Source of the DNA: Candidatus Pacearchaeota archaeon
GTDB taxonomy: Archaea > Nanoarchaeota > Nanoarchaeia > Pacearchaeales > GW2011-AR1
Direction of reading: 5' to 3'
NCBI GenBank assembly: GCA_002690445.1
Contig: NZER01000349.1
Location: forward strand, 1-64,000
DNA: 64,000 nt
Shown here: positions 49,378-58,956 of the stretch, one piece after another
How positions within the stretch are numbered: the stretch's first letter is position 1
Layout of the letters: the number at the start of each line of letters is the position of its first letter
Notes under the pieces: model-generated
The model's input: only the letters and a program-made list of their open reading frames with translations
Told to the model about the DNA's origin: nothing
The model's database searches: none
Program-made: the position numbers and the translations under genes

Positions 49378-50289
49378 TTAAGAAAATTTTTTCAAATTAT
49401 TTTTTGCTTTTTTAATAAACTGATTAAAAGGGAGGACTCCGAGTTCGCTGACTACTCCTGTGATTAATTTTTTTTCTACAAAGTCAAAAGCTGGATTTAT
49501 GATTTCTATTTTTTTGTTTTTGGTTTGCCAGACTTCGCTGGTTGGGCGGGATTCTAATTTTATTTTTTTTGCGAGTTTTAGTGAAGTTCCGCAGGCGTAC
49601 CGCGGGATGCTGTATTCTTTGGCAAGTTTGCATAATATGTTTGTACCTATTTTATTTGCAAGTCCTTTTTTTGTGACGGCGTCAACTCCGAATAGGAGAA
49701 GGTCGCACTTTTCAAGAGTTTGTTCTGCTGCAAGGTCAGGAGCTATGACGATTTGGATTTTTGATTTTGCTAATTCTTCTGCAGTCTGTCTGCCCTGGAG
49801 CAAGGGTTCAACTTCAGTTGTATAGACAACAAATTTCTTTTTTCTTTTTTTAGCTTGTTTTAAAATTTCAATTACAGTTGAGGAGTGACAGTGGGTGTAG
49901 ATGTTCATTTCTTTTTTTATTAAGGCAGACCCAGAGTTTGCTATTTTTTGTTTTGATTTTTTCATGTAATTGAGGAATTTTGCAGATGCTGTTTTTGGGT
50001 TTTTTGATTTTTGCAAATATCTGATTGCATTTTGCAGAAGAGGTTCTGTTGGTCTTGTTTTAAGAATTTTTTTTACAGATTCTTTATCTGATTTAAGAAG
50101 GAATGCTCTAATGCCTGCTTTTGCTATATTAGTTGCTCCCTGGATTTTTACATCTTTGATATCTTGGAGAATCTGATCAAATCTTGACAATTTGGGTTTC
50201 CTTGATTTTCTAGGATTTGATTTTTTCTGAGTTTTGTTTGTGTTTTTTTTCACTTTTTGTTTTTGTTTTTTTCTCACCTTTTTTTTCAT
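49378..50289 (-). CDS. eIF2B-alpha-like protein, probable ribose-1,5-bisphosphate isomerase
   Basis: 303 aa. A Lys-rich N-terminal tail of about 35 residues, a helical domain, then the Rossmann-like domain. Cys134 (IYTHCHSSTV) and Asp203 (LLFGVDAVT) match the catalytic Cys133/Asp202 of Thermococcus R15P isomerase, and KGLANKIGTN is the conserved loop. In place of the usual 'ETRP' it has TEVEPLLQGRQTAEEL. With AMP phosphorylase it would feed RuBisCO in AMP breakdown. A general eIF2B-like role is the alternative. Confidence 0.7.
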   Translation of the reverse strand: MKKKVRKKQKQKVKKNTNKTQKKSNPRKSRKPKLSRFDQILQDIKDVKIQGATNIAKAGIRAFLLKSDKESVKKILKTRPTEPLLQNAIRYLQKSKNPKTASAKFLNYMKKSKQKIANSGSALIKKEMNIYTHCHSSTVIEILKQAKKRKKKFVVYTTEVEPLLQGRQTAEELAKSKIQIVIAPDLAAEQTLEKCDLLLFGVDAVTKKGLANKIGTNILCKLAKEYSIPRYACGTSLKLAKKIKLESRPTSEVWQTKNKKIEIINPAFDFVEKKLITGVVSELGVLPFNQFIKKAKNNLKKFS

Positions 50290-50355
50290 GGTATTAGAAG
50301 TGTATAAAACTTTAAAAAGATATTCCCTATGTAAGAATGAGGATGATGTGTTAAT

Positions 50356-51210
50356 ATGTTAGAGATGCTTGTTAAACCAAAGAGGTCAGAGAGGCGGCCG
50401 TGGGAGTTGTTCTTTGTTGGGTTGTTTTGGGCGAGTGTGGCGCTGCTGCTTGTGACTTATGTTTTTGGGAAGGATTCTGTTTTGCGGGAGGGGTCTGGGC
50501 TGTTGGTGGTGATTTTTATTGTGATAACCTGCATGCCTTATATGTATTATCTGATTAAACTGGAAGAAGGAAAGGATATTGAGATTGCAGAGTCAGGCAG
50601 ACTGATTAAGGAGCACTCTAAGGCGCTGCGCGCCCTGATGTGGATGTTTCTGGGTTTTGTTATTGCTCTTTCTTTTTGGTATATTGTTCTGCCAGATAGT
50701 GCTCCCCATAATTTTAATTTTCAGGTTCGGACTTTTTGCGCGATTAATAATCCTGTTAATCTTAATGACTGCGTTGCTGCACACGGTGTTGCACCTGTGA
50801 CTGGCAATATCACGCGGTCAAGTTTGATAATGAATATTTTTGCAAATAATATTTATGTTTTAATTTTTACGATTTTGTTTTCGCTGGCTTTTGGGGCTGG
50901 AGCTATTTTTATTCTAGTTTGGAATGCGTCGGTGATTGCTGCTGCTATTGGGATTTTTACGCAAAGCAATCTGGTGCAGCTTCCGATGGGGCTGCTGAGA
51001 TATATGATTCATGGGATTCCGGAAATTTCTGCTTATTTTATCGGGGCACTGGCTGGGGGGATTGTTTCTGTTGCTGTGATCCGGCGGGATTTGAAGGGGG
51101 AGCGGATGTGGAGAATTTTGCAGGACTCGTTAATTTTGATTATTATTGCGATTGTGATTTTATTTGTTTCTGCTTTGGTTGAGGTTTACATTACTCCTGT
51201 TTTGTTTTGA
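50356..51210 (+). CDS. SpoIIM (DUF95) family membrane protein
   Basis: 284 aa, about six helices. Typical blocks are NIYVLIFTILFSLAFGAGAIFILVWNASVIAAAIG in parts, then LPMGLLRYMIHGIPEISAYFIGALAGGIVS and a final helix. The 'HG..Ei.a..igg..G' motif defines SpoIIM-like proteins. A role in membrane or envelope remodelling is assumed from the family name only. Large extracytoplasmic loop with two Cys. Confidence 0.85.
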   Translation: MLEMLVKPKRSERRPWELFFVGLFWASVALLLVTYVFGKDSVLREGSGLLVVIFIVITCMPYMYYLIKLEEGKDIEIAESGRLIKEHSKALRALMWMFLGFVIALSFWYIVLPDSAPHNFNFQVRTFCAINNPVNLNDCVAAHGVAPVTGNITRSSLIMNIFANNIYVLIFTILFSLAFGAGAIFILVWNASVIAAAIGIFTQSNLVQLPMGLLRYMIHGIPEISAYFIGALAGGIVSVAVIRRDLKGERMWRILQDSLILIIIAIVILFVSALVEVYITPVLF

Positions 51211-51262
51211 CGGAAATTGGAGTCATACTGAAAAAGAAAGCGAATCTAAGAATTGAATTGTC

Positions 51263-51589
51263 TTAAGCAAAAACTAAGGAACAACTCTCGCATCGAGGGA
51301 TAATCTTAGCTAAGAGTTTTAAACCAGCTTTTTTGTACTGCTTATTAATTAAATCGAACATATTACAGACATCCTTAGACATATTTGTCTCTATGACTGC
51401 CTTCTTGCTTATTTTCCTTTGTTTAAGATATTCATCAGCACAGGATCTTGAAATAAAAGTAATATCCTTAAAATCTAGAACAATTTTATCTTCCTTCGAA
51501 TCTTCTAATTCGGTAAAAAAGTCAAAAATTGAATTTCTAGTTATAATATTGTTGCCGAATACCTCAAAAAGTGATATTCTTTTTTCCAT
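51263..51589 (-). CDS. STAS-like DUF4325 protein
   Basis: 108 aa: ISLFEVFGNNIITRNSIFDFF, then KIVLDFKDITFISRSCADEYL, the DUF4325 core in which the residue at the helix start is a Ser, and two Cys near the end (RCESCS). DUF4325 proteins pair with HATPase regulators, in a way that recalls anti-anti-sigma factors and switch kinases. The partner here is the HATPase gene 295 bp upstream on the same strand. Confidence 0.75.
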   Translation of the reverse strand: MEKRISLFEVFGNNIITRNSIFDFFTELEDSKEDKIVLDFKDITFISRSCADEYLKQRKISKKAVIETNMSKDVCNMFDLINKQYKKAGLKLLAKIIPRCESCSLVFA

Positions 51590-51648
51590 ATTTATAATAG
51601 CAAATCATGATATTTAAAAGTATCTAAATATCTATTCTTGTGCACGCA

Positions 51649-51664
51649 GGTGACATATGTCAGT
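51649..51664. promoter_or_regulatory. palindromic 16-mer, copy 1 (possible operator)
   Basis: GGTGACATATGTCAGT, which contains the perfect palindrome TGACATATGTCA (51651-51662), lies in the promoter region of the DUF4325 gene. The same 16 bases recur at 51851-51866. Confidence 0.55.
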
Positions 51665-51850
51665 AGCTAACTGAAAGTTAATTTAGGTTTAGTCTAATAA
51701 TTTCATCGTCGTTGTCATATTACTTAATTTGATTTTAGTATAAATCAGTGCCGAAGGCACCTATAGGCAACCCTTGGTTGCCAATCCTACTATTTTAATT
51801 TGTGAATGTGTCATCTTCGGTGTTGTAGTTTTTCCATAGGAACCTTAAGT
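51665..51850. other. gap between the two palindromic 16-mers
   Basis: No gene. It holds two more hairpins of the dispersed type: GTGCC-GAA-GGCAC (about 51749-51761) and GGCAACC-CTT-GGTTGCC (about 51766-51782). Confidence 0.6.
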
Positions 51851-51866
51851 GGTGACATATGTCAGT
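51851..51866. promoter_or_regulatory. palindromic 16-mer, copy 2 (possible operator)
   Basis: Identical to 51649-51664 and placed just past the end of the HATPase gene. The words CTAAATATCTATTCT (about 51624-51637 and 51879-51892) also occur outside both copies. Confidence 0.55.
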
Positions 51867-51884
51867 TGCTTCGACACTAAATAT

Positions 51885-52742
51885 CTATTCTACACTACGA
51901 TAAAAATCTATTTCTTCTAAAGGTAACTTTATTTTAACACAAAGAAGCGTTCCATCCAACTCTTCTTCAATATCTCCAACTATACTTTCTTGGTTGTATT
52001 TTGAGATAACATTCCCTTTTCTAGAAAAGATATAAATCTCTCCCATAAAATCTTCAACTGAAAGTTTTCTACAAGTTCTCAATCCATATCCCCGCCCCTC
52101 TTCTTTTTCAGAGATTCCTTTAGTAGAAATTTCTCCAGAAACTGCTTTCTCGATTGCTTCGGAATCTCTATTAAAGGAGACATTATTTTTAACAAAAACT
52201 CCAGGAATTGTTAAACCATCGTCAAATACAATAATTTCTATTTCCCTCTTTTGCGGAAAATATTGCGCCATAATTGAAGCACAATTAAATTCAGAGTGAT
52301 CCTCAATATTATCAGATAATTCTCCAAGTATGTAAGAAACGCCATTTAAGTTGTTGGGAATTTTTTCGATTAGCTTATTTAATAGATCACTTATGGCTTT
52401 CCCTAGTTTTTTCCGATCAGATTTATCATAGATGATGTGGGTTATGGGAACATAAGAATCTCCATCAACCTTAGATCCTAATGGAAACCCAAGTTTACGC
52501 AGATGTAAATTAACTTTCTCATTCTCGGGAGGAATCCAATCAAAAACTATCCCTCTTTCTCTAAGTTCAAGAACTTTATTGCTTAACAAGATTATACAAC
52601 AAGGAGGCATCCAAGAAGTATCGGAAAGGTCAAGCAAAATCTTTCCATTAGAACACTCTTCCATTTTACTTAACGCAGGAATTAGTGCCTGAATATTCTC
52701 TAAGATATCATCATTATTTGGGAGCTCTATCTTTAGATGCAT
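51885..52742 (-). CDS. HATPase-domain regulator with N-terminal STAS-like region
   Basis: 285 aa. Residues 1-90 look STAS-like (GKILLDLSDTSWMPPCCIILLSN). The GHKL ATPase follows: N-box ELSDNIEDHS with Asn145, G1 VFDDGLTIPG with Asp174/175, and G2 GRGYGLRTCRKL. No phospho-acceptor His domain or sensor is visible, so it is not a normal histidine kinase. It resembles anti-sigma/SpoIIAB-like switch proteins, or the HATPases paired with DUF4325. The target is unknown. Confidence 0.78.
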   Translation of the reverse strand: MHLKIELPNNDDILENIQALIPALSKMEECSNGKILLDLSDTSWMPPCCIILLSNKVLELRERGIVFDWIPPENEKVNLHLRKLGFPLGSKVDGDSYVPITHIIYDKSDRKKLGKAISDLLNKLIEKIPNNLNGVSYILGELSDNIEDHSEFNCASIMAQYFPQKREIEIIVFDDGLTIPGVFVKNNVSFNRDSEAIEKAVSGEISTKGISEKEEGRGYGLRTCRKLSVEDFMGEIYIFSRKGNVISKYNQESIVGDIEEELDGTLLCVKIKLPLEEIDFYRSVE

Positions 52743-52839
52743 TTTCTATTACAGGTAGGTGAGTGAAAGAGTTTAAATAATTTTATGGAGGGTGGTGGTT
52801 TTGTAAACATTTTTAAGGTTTGATTGTTTTAAGTTGGAT

Positions 52840-53259
52840 ATGGTAGGGGAGTTTTTTAAGTTGAATGATTCTTATAAAATATTTCTATTTATTTTCTTTA
52901 GTTTTGTCTTTTTAAGAAATTATTTTGTTTTAAGTTTTTATAAATCACACTTATCCATACTTAAAATAGGTTATCCAGCTGTTATGATCATCATGTCTTA
53001 TCTTTATGCGTGTATGTTAATATGGGGATTTCAATATTTTGAAAGATATAGGTTAAGGCAGAAAGGAAAGAACAAAAAAGCAATTGATGGGGAAATCAAA
53101 GAGAAAACTAAGAATGCGACAATCGTAGGTTTAATGATCTTTATCTTCTTTTTTGTTGCAGCTCTGATAACTAGTTTTAATTGGCTTTATAGTTTTGTTG
53201 CGGGAATAATGGGAATGATTGCTGGTTGGATTATTGTGAGAATGAGAAAAAAGAAATGA
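52840..53259 (+). CDS. four-helix membrane protein
   Basis: 139 aa from ATG at 52840 (a TTG at 52834 is possible). Helices: YKIFLFIFFSFVFLRNYFV, YPAVMIIMSYLYACMLIWGF, then a basic cytoplasmic loop (RYRLRQKGKNKKAIDGEIKE), and two more helices. It ends RMRKKK. No family recognised. Lies just before the aglB pair but its role there is not evident. Confidence 0.6.
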   Translation: MVGEFFKLNDSYKIFLFIFFSFVFLRNYFVLSFYKSHLSILKIGYPAVMIIMSYLYACMLIWGFQYFERYRLRQKGKNKKAIDGEIKEKTKNATIVGLMIFIFFFVAALITSFNWLYSFVAGIMGMIAGWIIVRMRKKK

Positions 53260-53320
53260 TTTCTAAACATTTTCTTATGTCAAACAGAAATTTTAAAAGG
53301 CATTGGAATGTGGTGATATT

Positions 53321-56074
53321 ATGGAAGATGGAGATGATTGGGTAAGGGAAAGAGAGGGGAAGATCTTGAGTTTTATGGGGGGAAATAAGGTTTGGGTGGC
53401 AGGTCTGCTAATTATTGCTATTATTCTTGGACTTTATCTCCGAACGATGCCAATGCATGACCACGGGGGGCGGCCGGGGTTGTGGGATATTACAAAAGAT
53501 GATTGGACTCTTGGTCCGGATTTAGATCCGTGGTTTTTTACGCGTTATGCTAAAACAATTATTGAGGAAGGGAGTCTGCCTGAAATTGATATGATGAGAA
53601 ATGTTCCGCTTGGTTTTGAAACTGCTAAGGCAACACGACTGCTTCCGCATCTGATTGTCTGGACCCATAGTTTGGTTAATATTTTTGGAGATTATAGTGT
53701 TGAGTTTGCTGCTGCTTTTATGCCTGTGCTTATGTTTGCTCTGACTATTTTTGCTTTTTTCTTTTTTGTTCGAGAGGTTTTTATTGGGAAGGGGAAGAAG
53801 AGCAAGATAAAGGCAAATATTATTGCGCTGATTTCGACTTTTTTTATGGTGGTGATGCCGAAATTGATTTTGCGAACTCTTGCTGGTATTCCTGAAAAAG
53901 AATCAGCTGCTCTTTTTTTTATGTTTGCTGCTTTTTATTTATTTTTGAAAGCGTGGAAATCTGAGTCAATGAGGGGGGCGGGGGTTTTTGCTGTTCTAGC
54001 GGGTATTTCTACTGGTTTGATGGCGTTGATTTGGGGCGGGCACTCTTATGTTTTTGTTGGTCTTAGTGCAACTATTTTTCTTGCTTTTATTTTAAATAAG
54101 ATTAAGAAAAAAGAGTTTATGATTTATAGTATCTGGATGTTTGTTGCTTTTAGTTTGATGATTGGATTTTCCCAAAGATTTTATTTGATGGCAATGTTCT
54201 ATCTTTTAGAAACTTTTCTTCCTATTCTCGTGTTTTTTATTCTTGCTGTTCATTTTATTATTTGGAAGACAAAAATTTCTCAGGTTGGATTTTTAGAGAA
54301 GATAGCTGAGAAGAAGAAAATTCCGCCAAATATTGTTTCACTCATTGCAGCTATTATTTTTGGTCTTTTATTTGCAGCAGTTATTCTTGGTCCGGAATTT
54401 GTGATTGACAAGGTTCAGGGAATACAACAGATGATTATCAAGCCGACTGTGGGGCGGTGGGATGTAACTGTTGCTGAAAATATTCAGCCGTATTTTGTAG
54501 AATTAAGAACTAGTTTTGGTCCAATTATTAAAGATATTCCGATTATGTTCTGGTTATTTTTTGCTGGTTCTGTTGTTTTATTTAAGAAGATGCTGAGCAA
54601 GATTAAGAAGAAAGATTCGCTGGTTTTGGCAGGGTTTTATGTTTTGTTCTTCTTTGGGCTTGTTTTTTCGCGGTATGCTTCAAATAGTTTTTTTAATGGG
54701 GAGAATTTTATTAGCAAGAGTTTTTCTTTTGTTCCGGCTTTACTGTTGTTTTGTTTTTTAATTTATTATTATTGGAAATATGAGAAAAAGGAGCATAAAG
54801 GTTTTGAAAAAATAAGCTTTAATTATCTTCTTTTATTTACATTTTTTGTTTTGTGTGTATTTGCTGCTAAGAGTGCTATGAGGCTGATTATGATTTTAGA
54901 GATGGTGGCTGGAATTTTTGTTGCTTATCTTCTTGTAGAAATTTTTTCTAAGTGGCGGAAGTTGAGAAAGGGCACAGGGAAAACTACAATGGCAGTGATT
55001 TTCATTGGGGTTATAGTGTTGAGTCTGCTTGCTTTTTGGGATTCTTATAATACAACAGAAGACTATGCTAGAAATATGATACCAAGTCCGTATGACCAGC
55101 AGTGGCAGAAGGCAATGTCGTGGGTGCGGGATAGTACTCCAGAGGATGCTGTATTTGCTCACTGGTGGGATTATGGGTACTGGGTTCAGTCAATTGGGGA
55201 GCGGGCGACTGTTCTGGATGGGGGGAATATGATTACTTTTTGGAATTACCATATGGGGCGGTTGGTTTTGACAGGGGACAATCAGGATGATGCTTTAGAG
55301 TTTTTGTATAATCATGATACGACGCATTTGTTAATTGATTCTACTGATATTGGAAAGTACGGGGCTTTTTCTTCGATTGGGAGTAATAAAGATTTTGATA
55401 GACGGTCTCGGTTTCCTAGAATGATGGTGGATAAATCGCAAGAGCAAATAACAGAGAGCGGGATAGTGAGAGTTTACCAGAGTCAGGGGGAATTGATAGA
55501 TGAGGATTTGGTTTTGTCTATAGAAGGACAGGAGGTTTTTTTGCCTGGCATGCGGGCGGTGATAGGAGGGGTGATTTTAGAGACAGTTAATACTGGCAAT
55601 GACTCTTTTGCAATTGATAAGGCGAAGATTGTATTTTTTTATAATAATAAGAGAGTTGTGTATCCGTTGAGGTATGTTTATTTTAATGGCAATTTTATTG
55701 ATTTGGATGAGGGGTTAAATGGGACTGCTTATTTGTTTGGCTCGGTCTTTCCTTCTGGAGATAGTATAGATTTTAATAGGATGGGTGGGGTGCTTTATAT
55801 TTCGCAGAAAGCTATGAAGGGATTTTTTGCTCAGAAGTATCTTCTTAATGATGTGTTTAATAATTTTCCTAATTTTAAGTTAGCTTATTCAGAGCCATCT
55901 CTTATTGTGACAGATTTGCGAAATCGGGGGCTTGATGTTGGAGAATTTAATTATTATCAAGATGCTCTTTGGGGGCCGATTAAGATTTGGGAAGTTGCGT
56001 ATAGCGGGCGGGAGGAGTTTAATGAGGAATATGTGAGTACTAATCCTGATAAGTATATTGATTGGGAGTTGTAG
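53321..56074 (+). CDS. aglB: oligosaccharyltransferase AglB/STT3, copy 1
   Basis: 917 aa from ATG at 53321 (MEDGDDWVRE). Twelve or more membrane helices. The first extracytoplasmic loop has GPDLDPWFFTRYAKTI with the metal-binding Asp. The catalytic WWDYG is at residues 615-619 (HWWDYGYWVQS). The C-terminal soluble domain follows. AglB moves the lipid-linked glycan to Asn in N-X-S/T of exported proteins. A TATA-like TTTTAAAA precedes by about 25 nt. The neighbouring copy shares long near-identical stretches. ATG was preferred to an upstream TTG. Confidence 0.94.
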   Translation: MEDGDDWVREREGKILSFMGGNKVWVAGLLIIAIILGLYLRTMPMHDHGGRPGLWDITKDDWTLGPDLDPWFFTRYAKTIIEEGSLPEIDMMRNVPLGFETAKATRLLPHLIVWTHSLVNIFGDYSVEFAAAFMPVLMFALTIFAFFFFVREVFIGKGKKSKIKANIIALISTFFMVVMPKLILRTLAGIPEKESAALFFMFAAFYLFLKAWKSESMRGAGVFAVLAGISTGLMALIWGGHSYVFVGLSATIFLAFILNKIKKKEFMIYSIWMFVAFSLMIGFSQRFYLMAMFYLLETFLPILVFFILAVHFIIWKTKISQVGFLEKIAEKKKIPPNIVSLIAAIIFGLLFAAVILGPEFVIDKVQGIQQMIIKPTVGRWDVTVAENIQPYFVELRTSFGPIIKDIPIMFWLFFAGSVVLFKKMLSKIKKKDSLVLAGFYVLFFFGLVFSRYASNSFFNGENFISKSFSFVPALLLFCFLIYYYWKYEKKEHKGFEKISFNYLLLFTFFVLCVFAAKSAMRLIMILEMVAGIFVAYLLVEIFSKWRKLRKGTGKTTMAVIFIGVIVLSLLAFWDSYNTTEDYARNMIPSPYDQQWQKAMSWVRDSTPEDAVFAHWWDYGYWVQSIGERATVLDGGNMITFWNYHMGRLVLTGDNQDDALEFLYNHDTTHLLIDSTDIGKYGAFSSIGSNKDFDRRSRFPRMMVDKSQEQITESGIVRVYQSQGELIDEDLVLSIEGQEVFLPGMRAVIGGVILETVNTGNDSFAIDKAKIVFFYNNKRVVYPLRYVYFNGNFIDLDEGLNGTAYLFGSVFPSGDSIDFNRMGGVLYISQKAMKGFFAQKYLLNDVFNNFPNFKLAYSEPSLIVTDLRNRGLDVGEFNYYQDALWGPIKIWEVAYSGREEFNEEYVSTNPDKYIDWEL

Positions 56075-56159
56075 TGGTGTCGCAGTTTAGAAATGGGATA
56101 GTTGGCTGGGAATCAGGTTAGGGCGGAAGTTTTAAAAGTAATTAATAATGTGTTAAAAG

Positions 56160-58895
56160 ATGGATGAGCAAGAGGGTTTGATTGAGGCGAGGAAGAGGCG
56201 GCTTTTTGATATAGTGAAACAGAGGCGGGTGTGGGTTCTGGGGCTGTTGGTTATTGCTGTGATTCTTGGAGTTTATATTAGAAGTATGCCGATGCATGAC
56301 CACGGGGGGCGGCCGGGGTTGTGGGATATTGCAAGAGATGACTGGACTTTGGGTCCTGATTTAGATCCGTGGTTTTTTACGCGTTATGCTAAGACAATTG
56401 TTGAGGAGGGCAGTCTGCCTGAAATTGATATGATGCGAAATGTTCCGCTTGGTTTTGAAACTGCCAGGGAAACTAAACTGCTTCCGTATCTGATTGTCTG
56501 GACCCATAGTTTGGTTAATATTTTTGGAGATTATAGTGTTGAGTTTGCTGCTGCTTTTCTTCCGGTGATTATGTTTGTTCTGACGATTCTTGCTTTTTTC
56601 TTTTTTGTTCGCGAGGTTTTTATTGGGCGTGGGAAAGCAAATGAGGGTAAGGCAAATGTTATTGCATTTATTTCTACTTTTTTTATGATTGTGGTTCCGG
56701 AATTTTTATCGAGAACTGTGGCTGGAATTCCTGAAAAAGAATCTGCAGCTTTCTTTTTTATGTTTCTTACTTTTTATTTATTTTTGAAAGCGTGGAAATC
56801 TGAGTCAATGAGGGGGGCGGGGGTTTTTGCTGTTCTTGCTGGTGTTTCTACTGCTGCAATGGGGCTGATTTGGGGGGGGGTTACATATGTTTTTATTACA
56901 ATTGGGGTGGCAAGTTTTCTTGCTTTTATTTTAAATAAGATTAGAAAAAAGGAATTTATTATTTATAGTATATGGATTTTAGTTTCTTTTGGACTTTTAT
57001 CCCTATTGTCTCAAAAATTCTCATTATTTGAAATGACTTCGTCGATTGATAGCGGGCTAGCTTTTCTTGTGTTTTTTATTCTTGTTGTTCACTTTGTTGT
57101 TTGGAAGACTAAGATTTCTCAGATTAAATTTTTAGAGGATACAAAGATTCCGAAGAATATTGTGTCGCTGATTGCAGCGATTGTGGTGGGTCTTTTATTG
57201 GTGTCTGTTGCTTTTGGTCCGAGTTTTATTGTTGAGAAGGGGCAGGTTATAAACAGGTTTTTGTTTAAGCCGGTGGTGGGGCGGTGGGATGTAACTGTTG
57301 CTGAAAACAGGCAGCCGTATTTTGCAGAGTGGAAAAATAGTTTTGGCCCTTTTATTCAGAATAGACCGATAATGTTCTGGCTGTTCTTTATTGGTTCTGT
57401 TGTTTTATTTAAGAAGATGCTGAATAAGATTAAGAAAAAAGATTCGTGGGTTTTGACTGCATTTTATGTTTTGTTTTTCTTTGGGCTTGTTTTTTCGCGG
57501 TATGCTTCAAATAGTTTTTTTAATGGGGAGAATTTTATTAGTAAGGCTCTTTATTATATTACAGCTTTGCTGTTGATTGGTTCTCTGATTTATTACTATG
57601 CTCTGTATCATAAGGAGGGGCATCGTGGTTTGGAAAGGGTGAGGTTTGATTATTTGCTTTTATTTGCGTTGTTTGTTTTGTGTGTGTTCACAGCAAGAAG
57701 TGCTGTTAGGTTGATTATGGTTTTAGCTGTTGTTGCTCCTATTTTTGTTGCTTACCTTATAGTAGAGTGTTTTTCAAAATGGCAGGAGTCAGAGAGGGGG
57801 ATGGGGAAAAATGTGATTGGCATAATTTTTATTGTGGTTGTTTTGCTGAGTTTGTTTGCTTTTTGGAATTATTATGGTGCTGTTAAACAGAGGGCTTATT
57901 ATCATGTTCCTTCAGGTTATAATTACCAGTGGCAGAAGGCAATGTCGTGGGTGCGGGATAGTACTCCGGAAGATGCAGTGTTTGCTCACTGGTGGGACTA
58001 TGGGTACTGGGTGCAGTCAATTGGGGAGCGGGCGACTGTTCTGGATGGGGGGAATATGATTACTTTTTGGAATTATCATATGGGGCGGCTGGTTTTGACA
58101 GGGGACAATCAGGATGATGCTTTAGAGTTTTTGTATAATCATGATACTACTCACTTGTTAATTGATTCTACTGATATTGGCAAGTATGGAGCTTTTTCTT
58201 CGATTGGGAGTAATAAGGAGCTGGACAGGTTTTCGTGGATACCGACGATGATGTCAGACAAGAGGCAGACGCAGGAAACTGCTAACGGGACTGTGATGGT
58301 TTTTCAGGGCGGAGGCATGTTGGATGAGGACCTGATTATAAATGAGAGCGGGCAGAATATCTTTTTGCCGGCAGGGGCGGCAGGTGTTGGGGGTGTTATT
58401 TTGGAAACTGTAAATGGGGCAAATGGATCTTTTACAATTGACAATGCCCAAGTTGTATTTTTCTTTAATAATCAGCAGATTAGGGCTCGGTTGAGGTATG
58501 TTTATTTTGACGGCAGGTTTATGGATTTGGGTGAGGGTGTTGAAGGAACTGCTTATATAATTGAGACTATTGTTCCTAGTGGGGGTAGTATTAGTGTGGA
58601 TAGGATGGCGACAATGATTTATATTTCGCCGAGAGTTATGAGGGGCTTTTTAGCGCAGAAGTATCTTCTTGATGATGTGTTTAATAATTTTCCTAATTTC
58701 CCTGTTGCTTATACAGAGCCGGCTCTGGTTGTTGCAGAACTTCGGGCGCAGGGGCTTGGGGTTCGGGACTTTGTTTATTACCAGGGGCTTCAGGGGCCGA
58801 TTAAGATTTGGGATGTTGAATATACTGGCAGAGAGAAAAAGGTTGAGGAGTATGTGAGTATTGAGCCTGAGAAGTATATTGATTGGGTTTTGTAG
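56160..58895 (+). CDS. aglB: oligosaccharyltransferase AglB/STT3, copy 2
   Basis: 911 aa. Same plan as the preceding copy: GPDLDPWFFTRYAKTI, WWDYG at 611-615, ERATVLDGGNMITFWNYHMG and HDTTHLLIDSTDIGKYGAF. Membrane region and far C terminus are clearly diverged, whereas the block around WWDYG (about 57930-58210) is almost base-for-base the same as copy 1. Both look complete and active, so they may differ in glycan or sequon preference. Confidence 0.94.
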   Translation: MDEQEGLIEARKRRLFDIVKQRRVWVLGLLVIAVILGVYIRSMPMHDHGGRPGLWDIARDDWTLGPDLDPWFFTRYAKTIVEEGSLPEIDMMRNVPLGFETARETKLLPYLIVWTHSLVNIFGDYSVEFAAAFLPVIMFVLTILAFFFFVREVFIGRGKANEGKANVIAFISTFFMIVVPEFLSRTVAGIPEKESAAFFFMFLTFYLFLKAWKSESMRGAGVFAVLAGVSTAAMGLIWGGVTYVFITIGVASFLAFILNKIRKKEFIIYSIWILVSFGLLSLLSQKFSLFEMTSSIDSGLAFLVFFILVVHFVVWKTKISQIKFLEDTKIPKNIVSLIAAIVVGLLLVSVAFGPSFIVEKGQVINRFLFKPVVGRWDVTVAENRQPYFAEWKNSFGPFIQNRPIMFWLFFIGSVVLFKKMLNKIKKKDSWVLTAFYVLFFFGLVFSRYASNSFFNGENFISKALYYITALLLIGSLIYYYALYHKEGHRGLERVRFDYLLLFALFVLCVFTARSAVRLIMVLAVVAPIFVAYLIVECFSKWQESERGMGKNVIGIIFIVVVLLSLFAFWNYYGAVKQRAYYHVPSGYNYQWQKAMSWVRDSTPEDAVFAHWWDYGYWVQSIGERATVLDGGNMITFWNYHMGRLVLTGDNQDDALEFLYNHDTTHLLIDSTDIGKYGAFSSIGSNKELDRFSWIPTMMSDKRQTQETANGTVMVFQGGGMLDEDLIINESGQNIFLPAGAAGVGGVILETVNGANGSFTIDNAQVVFFFNNQQIRARLRYVYFDGRFMDLGEGVEGTAYIIETIVPSGGSISVDRMATMIYISPRVMRGFLAQKYLLDDVFNNFPNFPVAYTEPALVVAELRAQGLGVRDFVYYQGLQGPIKIWDVEYTGREKKVEEYVSIEPEKYIDWVL

Positions 58896-58956
58896 TAATT
58901 GTATATAGTTCTTGAGAATAAAAACTTTTAATAAGGTACAAGGTGTTTAATTTTAG

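Noticed and set aside
51263..52742. A classical two-component histidine kinase
   Set aside because: There is no phospho-acceptor His domain, sensor or response regulator; the STAS-like plus HATPase layout fits a switch protein better.
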